From the NCBI GenBank assembly GCA_023251335.1, contig JAHEZA010000071.1, positions 1 to 8,663 on the forward strand: DNA of 8,663 nucleotides. Direction: 5' to 3'. Origin of the DNA: Chitinophagaceae bacterium (GTDB lineage: Bacteria > Bacteroidota > Bacteroidia > Chitinophagales > Chitinophagaceae). This document shows, in pieces, positions 1 to 6,596 of the stretch; position 1 is the stretch's first letter; the number at the start of each line of letters is the position of its first letter. The notes beneath the pieces are model-generated. The model did not search any database. It was not told where the DNA came from and saw only the letters and a list, made by a program, of their open reading frames with translations. Made by a program: the position numbers and the translations under genes.

Positions 1-644
1 ATTTGCGGGGCTTTGAAGTAACCGGGCCATTGTATCATACCATATTAGACGGCAACATTGGTTATATTTATTATGGAAGTTTCGCGACCAATTTTACTGA
101 CGACCAATTGGATGCTGTATTGACAAGAATGAATAACGTGCGGGGACTAAAGGGGATTATTTTTGATGTAAGGAATAATCCGGGCGGAAATCCGGAAAAT
201 GGATACAGACTTTTTAAAAGGATAGCATCGTCGCCTACATTATTATATAAAACAAAATACAAGAATGGGCCCGCTCATGATGATTTTACCGATTTACAGG
301 ACAGTTACATAGATCCGGCGACGGACAAAGTAAAATATTCAGGTAAAATGATTGTACTCACAAATCGAAAATGCTACAGTGCCTGCAATTTTTTTGTAGC
401 GGGCTGCAAAGCTTTTTCTCAAATTAAAATAGTTGGAGATCAAACTGGTGGCGGAGGTGGCCAACCAACAGGTTTTGAATTACCTAATGGATGGTCTGTT
501 AATTTTTCTGGGTCCATCACTTCGTTACCTGATGGGACCATCATCGAAAACGGCGTAGTGCCTGATGTTCATGCTGCTTTAAATCCAACTGATGAAGCAA
601 TGGGAATTGACACAATTATTGAAACGGCCAAAACATTGTTGTAG
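1..644 (+). CDS. S41-family peptidase, C-terminal part (5' truncated by window edge)
   Basis: This is the C-terminal catalytic part of a secreted S41 (C-terminal-processing/tricorn-like) serine peptidase; the first complete codon is at base 3 and the frame is open to the left edge, so the TTG there is an internal leucine and not a start. Numbering from that codon, the family signatures appear in order: the strand GIIFDVRNNPGG (51-62), LTNRKCYSACNFF (119-131) holding the expected nucleophile Ser126, the glycine loop GDQTGGGGG (145-153), and ENGVVPDV (182-189), which resembles the conserved end motif of tricorn/IRBP-type members. The lysine that pairs with the serine in CtpA/Prc (25 residues downstream) is a glycine here, so it fits the lysine-free branch. 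Three cysteines (124, 128, 135) surround the nucleophile. Any signal peptide and N-terminal or PDZ-like domain would lie outside the window. It is convergent with the next gene. Substrate is unknown. Confidence 0.9.
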   Translation, partial: LRGFEVTGPLYHTILDGNIGYIYYGSFATNFTDDQLDAVLTRMNNVRGLKGIIFDVRNNPGGNPENGYRLFKRIASSPTLLYKTKYKNGPAHDDFTDLQDSYIDPATDKVKYSGKMIVLTNRKCYSACNFFVAGCKAFSQIKIVGDQTGGGGGQPTGFELPNGWSVNFSGSITSLPDGTIIENGVVPDVHAALNPTDEAMGIDTIIETAKTLL

Positions 645-901
645 AACATAATTCCTATGAAGATTTACTCAAAACTAATTTCTTCTAAAAATACTTACGA
701 AGAAATCAAAAATTTACCGCTGTAATAAGAAAACGAATCAACCATTCAACAGCGCAGGGTTTATGGATGCATGTTGTAAGAATATGTATTTGCATACGGT
801 TGCGGATTTACAATTACCGTCAAAAATGTTTTGACCTATGCAGCAAGTAAAATAAAAATCCTTATTATTTCCCTGCTTACTATAAACTTCCTTTACTCCA
901 C
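645..901. other. Convergent intergenic region, no credible gene
   Basis: This gap lies between the ends of the S41 peptidase gene (+) and the large lipoprotein gene (-). I see no RNA gene and no convincing coding sequence; the longest ATG-initiated frame I noted is 22 codons (657-725) with no recognisable product. The only clear structure is the inverted repeat at 819-835. Both flanking genes must terminate here, but neither has a GC-rich hairpin followed by a T-run. Confidence 0.6.
819..835. repeat. Perfect 7-bp inverted repeat with 3-nt loop (possible weak bidirectional terminator)
   Basis: The arms GTCAAAA (819-825) and TTTTGAC (829-835) are exact reverse complements separated by ATG. The element lies between two convergent genes, where a bidirectional terminator would be expected, and each transcript would carry a U-rich 3' arm. 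The stem is AT-rich and no T-tract follows it on either strand, so a terminator role is only an inference; it could also be chance in AT-rich DNA. Confidence 0.4.
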
Positions 902-3900
902 TCAAGAAATTTCATTCTTTGCGTTTGCAAAATCACCGAATCTTATTGCATTCCTGAATGCCTCAGTAGAAACCTTCCTCGTGTTATATTTTTTCTGGTA
1001 ATCTCTGTGTTCTTTATCATTTGGATAAGAAACATTTCCACTATAAGGATAGGAAGGCATGTTATGAAACGGCAGAGGCGTTACTGTTTGTCCGTAGGCG
1101 GTATTCATATCGCCATCCTTCACCCACCCTTCACTGTAAATAAGAAAATCTCTTTTCCAGCCTTTGGGTAATGCAGGCAAATGTGTGGCGTCAAAATCTA
1201 TCGTTACTTCATCGCCGCCGTTACAAATAATATATTGGTCATCGGCTTTTTGTAACAAGGGCAAAACATCTCCATAGCGTGTATAGTTGCCCGTTAGGTC
1301 TCTCCACTTTTGTCCTTTGGTTACATCGTTATAATCAAACCATTGCGGGCCAAACGGTCCACCTTTACTATAAGATGCTGAGTAACCGCGGAAATCCAAA
1401 TTGGCATTCACCATTTTCAAATCATGCGTATTTACCGGAGCCTTTGCATTTCCACTGGTAAAGAAAATGTGGTCCCAATAAATTTGCATCGTTGTTCGGA
1501 TTCTTACGCGCCTGTCGTGAGGCGTAAGAAATTTATTCGTTAAGTTGACGATATCCATTTTATCTCTTCCCATCGGGTAGCCGATATCGGGTATCACAGT
1601 TTGCCATTCTCCTTTTCTATTAATTACCTGTAGCGATGGCGCCTGCAGTTTGTATTTATCGGTTTGTGTCAGCTCTGTATTGATGCTCGCATCAGGCGGG
1701 AAAATCCATCCGCGCATGTACAACAACAAACTATCACTTTGCGCATTTTTACCGAGGTCTAAAATCAAATCATGCTCTTCAGCAACACCCTGGAATTTAC
1801 CCAACGAAAAATTTGACACATATTGAAAATCATACTTGCTTAATTTCGGAAGCACATCATTTCCCTCGCCATCTGTTGCAGTAACCGGCAGGTGTTTATC
1901 AGAAACGAGGTAAATCTTTTTACCAGGATATGGAGGCGCTACAAATCTTTCATCAACATACGCGTCCACGGAATCAGGGTGATCTACCGCCATAAGCTCT
2001 GCTTTGTCAAAATACACTGCTTCCCAAAGTTCTTCACTAATCTTTATGGTATAGAGACCATTCCGCGGCTGCAATTTATCGCCAGGTATCAGCAAATATT
2101 CTTTTGATGGCTGATGATAAGCATACGTCGTGTCTTTGCCATGAATAGCGACAGGCATGCCCAGCGCGCTTCTCCATAACATGTCTTTGAGAAATACGAA
2201 TTGCTTTCCATCCCATGTAAACAGGAAAGGACACGAACCTTTCAATTGGGCCTCTTCCAATGCTCTTTGTTTACGCATGGGATCTACAATAGTTTGTGCA
2301 ACACCATTTGGCCATATAATTCGCAGCGCATCAATGTTGGTTCTTTGGCCTACGCCAAATTCCATCAACGGACCTTTTATTGTTTTAAGCTGATATAAAT
2401 CGCCGGCTTTAAGTTCAACCTGGCCGCCAATGCCAAGCCTGTTATTTTTACTGCTGCCAAATGCCAGGCCTGTTAGTTGCACCTGCACGTAGTTGTTATA
2501 ATTTCCTCCGTCATTTCTTGCTAATTGTACGCCTCCCGAACCCGAGAAGAAAATGTCTCTGTCGCCATCAAAATTAAAATCAGTAATAGCAATTTGGTGC
2601 GCCTGCATCACACTCGCCGGCAGAACGGAAGTAGCATCCGAAAAACCTTTTAAACCATCATTGTGAAATAATCTTACTCCCTGTTGAGCATGATCATCAT
2701 TAACACCCGCCATCACAATGTCTTTATAGCCATCATTATCATAATCTATAAAAGCTAAGTGATACACTTTAATTCCCTTTAGAGAATTACTTAATTGTTC
2801 AGAAGCCTTCTCATCAGGAACAAAATTGCTTCCTTCATTTTTAAGCAAAAAACATTTTCCGCCGGCTGCACCGGCTAGAAGTATATCAAGACTTCCATCA
2901 TTATTATAATCTCCGAAGGCCACAGCGCTTCCGGAATATTGAGGATTAGAAAGTCCTACCGCCGAACTAATATCAATGAAATTTGAATGCCGGTTATTAT
3001 TTAATAGTTCTACTTTTCCTGCGTTTGTTACGCCCACGATATCCAGGTCGCCATCCTGATCCCAATCTCCGAAATCCATATCTGCCGTTCCTTGCTTGTC
3101 GCCGGCTAATCCGGTACCGGAGGTGTTTTCAGTAAAAGTTCCATCGCCGTTATTACAAAATAATTTGTTTGCATTTTTTTGAGCTACGTACATATCAAGA
3201 TCACCATCCTGATCAAAATCGGCAAAAAGTATTTTAGTCACGCCGGACACTTTATTCATCCCGATATCGTCTGTTACGTTTGAAAAAGTGCCATCTCCTT
3301 TATTCTTATAAACGAGAATTCCATTGGTAGTTGCCACAAAAAGATCCTGGTATCCGTCATTATCATAGTCTGCAAAAGTGGCAAACAGATCTTGTGCCTT
3401 ATGATCAATTCCACCCTGTACTTTGGCGTCCTTAAAAACGCCCACCTGGATGGACGACAAGTAAGACTTTGAAGTAGCAGAACCCGGCGAGACATAACTT
3501 GAATATAAATACATGTTTCCTATGGCATCATAATCCGTTACGGCCATTACACTTTTGCCGGCATTTGTAGTATTAGTGCCGATGTAGCCGGGCACGCCGG
3601 GAAAATCAGTGAAGACCAAAGGTGCATTAAATGAATTTTTCCCATTCCCGGCATTCTGCGTGGTATCTGCTCTTGAAACAGAAATGTTTGTATCAAAATT
3701 AAAAAATCCGGCTACCATTTTCGGAATCTCAATTTCATCAAGACCGGAGGCGTAGTCCGGAGTCACTTTCATCAGGTTATGAAATTGCCGGATGAAGACC
3801 AACGCCTCAGAAGGCTTATTGGAATGTAAAAACGAAACGGCATGTTCATAAAGAGTCTCTGCTGCATCCGAAAACCCGGGTGTTGTTTTTTTTATGCTTT

Positions 3901-4498
3901 GCAAATAAAAAAGAGACGAGTCAGTCTTTCCTTCCATCGCCAACAGTTCTGCCAGTTGCATTCGCGGAACCATATTGGCCGGGGAAAGCGTTTGCACTTT
4001 TAGCAAATAGGTTTTTCTTACAGAAGCATTTTGAAACGAAGTGTCTAATTCCGCTAATTTATAATACGCTCCAATGTTTTTAGGATCTTCGTTAATGATT
4101 TCATTTAATTCTTTGATAGCATTTTCTTTTTCGTTTTTTTCACCATAAGCTTCGGCTAATAATAATTTTATATCTAAGTTTTTAGGTTGAAGTTTTAATA
4201 CTTCCTTACAAAGTTTTTCTGCTGCATCATAATTTTTCTGCAATAAGTAGAGACGGGTGAGTCCGATGTAGCTGGAAGTGTCTGCAGGGTTGATTTTTAT
4301 GGCTTGTTGAAACGCGGCCGCGGCTTCATCAAGTTTATTTTGGGCCATATATTGCAATGCCAATTCCTTAGGATTGCCCGGGCTTTTTTCACTTTCGGAT
4401 CCAGACTTTTGATTACAACCCGTGATTAACCCGATAGTAAACAAACAAATAAACACAATTCTTAGTCGACGCTGTTTTAATTTGGAAAATAAATACAT
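902..4498 (-). CDS. TPR / FG-GAP repeat / ASPIC-UnbV surface lipoprotein
   Basis: A 1198-residue predicted lipoprotein. A basic n-region (KLKQRRLR) and hydrophobic stretch lead to the lipobox LITGC with Cys28 as the lipidated residue, which supports the chosen ATG; there is no Shine-Dalgarno sequence. Residues about 46-249 form roughly six TPR-like helical pairs. Six canonical calcium-loop repeats of the DxDxDGxxD type follow, starting at Asp377, 427, 478, 530, 585 and 640, with a degenerate one near 322; these should build a beta-propeller. Residues about 668-735 match the ASPIC/UnbV domain (NNRLGIGGQV, then FGVG and IIWPNG). Residues 755-1198 form a long region beginning CPFLFTWDGKQFVFLKD, with later blocks such as GQKWRDLTGNYTRYGDV and GWKRDFLIYSEGWVKDGD. 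I recall similar C-termini in large acidobacterial FG-GAP/UnbV proteins, but no function is known to me. TPRs suggest protein partners and the propeller suggests extracellular binding. It is divergent from a second UnbV protein, probably co-regulated. Confidence 0.88.
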   Translation of the reverse strand: MYLFSKLKQRRLRIVFICLFTIGLITGCNQKSGSESEKSPGNPKELALQYMAQNKLDEAAAAFQQAIKINPADTSSYIGLTRLYLLQKNYDAAEKLCKEVLKLQPKNLDIKLLLAEAYGEKNEKENAIKELNEIINEDPKNIGAYYKLAELDTSFQNASVRKTYLLKVQTLSPANMVPRMQLAELLAMEGKTDSSLFYLQSIKKTTPGFSDAAETLYEHAVSFLHSNKPSEALVFIRQFHNLMKVTPDYASGLDEIEIPKMVAGFFNFDTNISVSRADTTQNAGNGKNSFNAPLVFTDFPGVPGYIGTNTTNAGKSVMAVTDYDAIGNMYLYSSYVSPGSATSKSYLSSIQVGVFKDAKVQGGIDHKAQDLFATFADYDNDGYQDLFVATTNGILVYKNKGDGTFSNVTDDIGMNKVSGVTKILFADFDQDGDLDMYVAQKNANKLFCNNGDGTFTENTSGTGLAGDKQGTADMDFGDWDQDGDLDIVGVTNAGKVELLNNNRHSNFIDISSAVGLSNPQYSGSAVAFGDYNNDGSLDILLAGAAGGKCFLLKNEGSNFVPDEKASEQLSNSLKGIKVYHLAFIDYDNDGYKDIVMAGVNDDHAQQGVRLFHNDGLKGFSDATSVLPASVMQAHQIAITDFNFDGDRDIFFSGSGGVQLARNDGGNYNNYVQVQLTGLAFGSSKNNRLGIGGQVELKAGDLYQLKTIKGPLMEFGVGQRTNIDALRIIWPNGVAQTIVDPMRKQRALEEAQLKGSCPFLFTWDGKQFVFLKDMLWRSALGMPVAIHGKDTTYAYHQPSKEYLLIPGDKLQPRNGLYTIKISEELWEAVYFDKAELMAVDHPDSVDAYVDERFVAPPYPGKKIYLVSDKHLPVTATDGEGNDVLPKLSKYDFQYVSNFSLGKFQGVAEEHDLILDLGKNAQSDSLLLYMRGWIFPPDASINTELTQTDKYKLQAPSLQVINRKGEWQTVIPDIGYPMGRDKMDIVNLTNKFLTPHDRRVRIRTTMQIYWDHIFFTSGNAKAPVNTHDLKMVNANLDFRGYSASYSKGGPFGPQWFDYNDVTKGQKWRDLTGNYTRYGDVLPLLQKADDQYIICNGGDEVTIDFDATHLPALPKGWKRDFLIYSEGWVKDGDMNTAYGQTVTPLPFHNMPSYPYSGNVSYPNDKEHRDYQKKYNTRKVSTEAFRNAIRFGDFANAKNEIS

Positions 4499-4518
4499 TG
4501 GAAGGTTGCTGGGTTAAA

Positions 4519-4530
4519 GTTTGTTCAAAC
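4519..4530. repeat. Short palindrome GTTTG-TT-CAAAC in the divergent promoter region
   Basis: Arms GTTTG (4519-4523) and CAAAC (4526-4530) are exact reverse complements with a 2-bp centre. It lies 21 bp from the lipoprotein start codon. On each strand the GTTTG arm forms the end of a loose TA-N3-TTTG motif resembling the Bacteroidota -7 element, so it could be overlapping promoter sequence or a small operator. At 5-bp arms it may be chance. Confidence 0.3.
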
Positions 4531-4558
4531 GATAAAATTAACAATAATCTGCTCGCGA

Positions 4559-4589
4559 AAGATAAAAAGCCAGACTAATTTTTTATCTT
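4559..4589. repeat. Perfect 10-bp inverted repeat, 11-nt spacer (candidate operator or leader hairpin)
   Basis: AAGATAAAAA (4559-4568) and TTTTTATCTT (4580-4589) are exact reverse complements, separated by 11 nt. The element sits in the middle of the divergent gap, 53 bp before the CRTAC1-like start and 60 bp from the lipoprotein start. That position suits a regulator-binding site serving both genes, or a hairpin in a 5' leader. It is AT-rich with homopolymer runs, so it is weaker evidence than its length alone suggests. Confidence 0.45.
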
Positions 4590-4624
4590 GTGAGACTTTA
4601 ATTATAGTACTTACCATCAAAACG

Positions 4625-4633
4625 AAAGAGGAG
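4625..4633 (+). promoter_or_regulatory. Shine-Dalgarno sequence for the CRTAC1-like gene
   Basis: The sequence AAAGAGGAG ends 9 nt before the ATG at 4643 and matches the anti-Shine-Dalgarno core AGGAG. It fixes the start of the 599-residue protein. None of the other starts in the window has one: upstream of 4498 (-), 6597 and 7504 the sequence is A/T-rich, as is usual in Bacteroidota. Confidence 0.6.
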
Positions 4634-4642
4634 ATTGTATTC

Positions 4643-6442
4643 ATGAGCTGGCAAAAAAAATTAGCCCAAGTTATCGTCATCATCATATTTGTAGGATTGT
4701 TGATAGGAACAGCGTTACCCTCAAGGAAAAAAATATTTCAAAACCGGGATGAAGCGAAGCAAAAAGAATTGTCATTAGAAAAATATGGCTTTTATCTTCA
4801 GCCTGACAACAAAGGCGTTGGCATTGATTTTAAACATTCCTCTCCTGATTTGGATTCTAAATTAAAAAACATTGCGCCCCAGATCGCTTCCATGGGCGCC
4901 TCGGTATCTATTGTTGATTTTGATAATGATGGATGGAGCGATATTTATTTTACTGATAGCAAGACGGGAAGCATGAATGCATTATATCGTAATATGCATG
5001 ATGGGAAATTTGAAAACGTTGCCAATGAAGTAGGTTTAGCCAATTTAAATAAAAAAGGGACGGGCGCTTCGATGGGCGCTGTTTGGGCGGATTATGATAA
5101 TGATGGCTACAAGGATTTGCTTTTGTATAAATGGGGTCAGCCTGAATTATACCATAACATTGGTGGAAAGAAATTTGAAAATGTAACAACCGGAAGCGGC
5201 CTTCCTGCATGGGTGAATTCAAATAGCGCGATTTGGTTCGATTTTAATAATGATGGTTTGGTGGATCTTTTTATAGGCGGATATTTTAGTGAGAAGTATG
5301 ATCTGCAAAATCTCACAACAACGAAAATAATGCCCGAGAGTTTCAGATACGCCAATAACGGAGGCAGAAATTACCTGCTGGAAAATATGGGAAGTGGAAA
5401 ATTTAAAGATGTAACTGAACAGTACGGCCTAACTTCCACCAAGTGGACGCTTGCTGCCGCAGCATCTGATTTTAACGGCGATGGATACCCGGATTTATTT
5501 GTGGCAAATGATTACAATGTAAATGAATTGTACATCAATAAAAAGGGAGAAAATTTTACCGAGGCAGGAAGTCAAACAGGAATAGGAAATATTCCAAAAA
5601 GCGGAATGAGTGTATCTTTTGGAGATATAGATAACAGTGGTTTACTGGGCGTTTATAACACTACAATTACTGAAAATGGAATTTTAATCCAGGACAATAA
5701 TTATTGGCAACCACAAGGCGACGCGGGTGATAGCCCGTATCCAAAATTTGTAAATTTAGGCCAGTTGGCAGGAATCAATAATGCCGGATGGAGTTATGGT
5801 TCACAGTTTGGAGATTTGAATAATGATGGTTATATGGATCTTTACGTGGCCAATGGATTTATTTCCGCAAAAGAAAATACGTCTTACTGGTACGATTATT
5901 CAAAAGTTACGGGTGGCAATAGTTCTATTATTGAGGATGCAAAAAACTGGCCCGACATGAAGGGTAAAAGCCAATCCGGCTATGAGCAAAATAAAATTTG
6001 GCTTAACCAGGGCAATCGGGAATTTGAAGATGTATCCAATGAAGTATGTCCTTTGGTTACCTATGATAGCCGGGCCGTTGCGATGGCAGATCTTTGGAAT
6101 ACCGGTGCGCTTGATGTGATCGTTGCCAATCAAAATAACATCCCGCTGATATACAAAAACGATCAGCCTGATTCCAATCATTGGATAGAGTTTGATTTGC
6201 AGGGTACTGTGAGTAATGCTGATGCAATTGGATCGAAAGTAGTGTTGGAATGGGATGGCAAAAAGCAAGTACAGGTAGTAACTGCCGGTCTGGGATTTGC
6301 ATCACAGAATGAACACAGGCTTCACTTTGGTTTGGGCAAAAGCAACAAAGTAGATAATGTGACTATTCATTGGCCTTCAGGCAAAAACACTGTAGTTAAA
6401 AATCCTGAAATTGATAAGCTGAATATTATAAAAGAAAAGTAG
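4643..6442 (+). CDS. CRTAC1-family protein: FG-GAP/VCBS propeller with ASPIC/UnbV domain
   Basis: A 599-residue predicted extracytoplasmic protein. Residues 8-25 are strongly hydrophobic and form a signal peptide or, since no clear cleavage site or lipobox cysteine is seen, an N-terminal anchor. DxDxDGxxD calcium-loop repeats begin at Asp92, 150, 200, 276 and 391, with two decayed copies at 328 (ends LLG, last Asp lost) and 483 (NTG in place of NDG), together giving about seven repeats, consistent with a seven-bladed propeller. Residues about 513-577 are an ASPIC/UnbV domain (NADAIGSKV, then HFGLG and IHWPSG). This is the architecture of bacterial CRTAC1-like proteins, named after a human cartilage extracellular-matrix protein; biochemical roles in bacteria are poorly known. 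It shares propeller and UnbV domains with the divergent lipoprotein but lacks its TPR and C-terminal regions. The RnfD-like gene follows after a 154-bp gap on the same strand. Start chosen from a strong Shine-Dalgarno sequence. Confidence 0.9.
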   Translation: MSWQKKLAQVIVIIIFVGLLIGTALPSRKKIFQNRDEAKQKELSLEKYGFYLQPDNKGVGIDFKHSSPDLDSKLKNIAPQIASMGASVSIVDFDNDGWSDIYFTDSKTGSMNALYRNMHDGKFENVANEVGLANLNKKGTGASMGAVWADYDNDGYKDLLLYKWGQPELYHNIGGKKFENVTTGSGLPAWVNSNSAIWFDFNNDGLVDLFIGGYFSEKYDLQNLTTTKIMPESFRYANNGGRNYLLENMGSGKFKDVTEQYGLTSTKWTLAAAASDFNGDGYPDLFVANDYNVNELYINKKGENFTEAGSQTGIGNIPKSGMSVSFGDIDNSGLLGVYNTTITENGILIQDNNYWQPQGDAGDSPYPKFVNLGQLAGINNAGWSYGSQFGDLNNDGYMDLYVANGFISAKENTSYWYDYSKVTGGNSSIIEDAKNWPDMKGKSQSGYEQNKIWLNQGNREFEDVSNEVCPLVTYDSRAVAMADLWNTGALDVIVANQNNIPLIYKNDQPDSNHWIEFDLQGTVSNADAIGSKVVLEWDGKKQVQVVTAGLGFASQNEHRLHFGLGKSNKVDNVTIHWPSGKNTVVKNPEIDKLNIIKEK

Positions 6443-6530
6443 CACATGAAAAATCATAACCGTGTAATCTTAATAAATAAAAAGTAATGCTATTTCCCAC
6501 TGACCTATGAAAACGGAACCGGCATTGTTT

Positions 6531-6544
6531 TATCAAAATTGATA
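6531..6544. repeat. Palindrome TATCAA-AA-TTGATA upstream of the RnfD-like gene
   Basis: Six-bp arms flank a 2-bp centre, 52 bp before the next start codon, in the 154-bp gap between the CRTAC1-like and RnfD-like genes. The gap has no other clear feature and no GC-rich terminator, so read-through between the two genes is possible. A two-base centre fits a DNA-binding site better than an RNA hairpin. The role is unknown and chance is possible in such AT-rich sequence. Confidence 0.3.
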
Positions 6545-6596
6545 GTTTAAAGCCCAACAATAATTAAAAAATAATAAAATTCAAACTTTCTAAAAT

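Larger units (their letters stand above)
4499..4642. promoter_or_regulatory. Divergent intergenic region between two UnbV-domain genes
   Basis: This 144-bp gap must carry the start signals for the lipoprotein gene on the left (-) and the CRTAC1-like gene on the right (+). I do not find a clean Bacteroidota promoter (TTG ... TAnnTTTG) on either strand; near matches with a 3-nt spacer are TAAAGTTTG on the + strand and TATCGTTTG on the - strand, both overlapping the small inverted repeat at 4519-4530. A longer inverted repeat lies at 4559-4589. Shared control of the two genes is inferred from layout. Confidence 0.5.

Noticed and set aside
3..5. TTG as a start codon of the S41 protein
   Set aside because: The frame is open to the window edge and the sequence there is mid-domain for the family; it is an internal leucine.
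657..725. 22-codon ATG frame (MKIYSKLISSKNTYEEIKNL...) after the S41 gene
   Set aside because: Too short, no Shine-Dalgarno sequence, no recognisable family; likely chance in AT-rich DNA.
2555..3370. DNA tandem repeat or CRISPR-like array
   Set aside because: The periodic signal is the protein-level DxDxDGxxD repeats; spacing and nucleotide sequence vary and there are no conserved direct repeats with unique spacers.
3274..3495. Reverse-strand 73-codon frame inside the lipoprotein gene
   Set aside because: A shifted frame of the FG-GAP repeat region, where GAT/GAC-rich repeats keep alternative frames open; the main frame has clear domains.
5900..6268. Reverse-strand 122-codon frame opposite the CRTAC1-like gene
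   Set aside because: Antisense to well-supported coding sequence with no recognisable domain.
6446..6520. Very short ATG frames of 11-13 codons between the CRTAC1-like and RnfD-like genes
   Set aside because: No ribosome site or family; too short to support.
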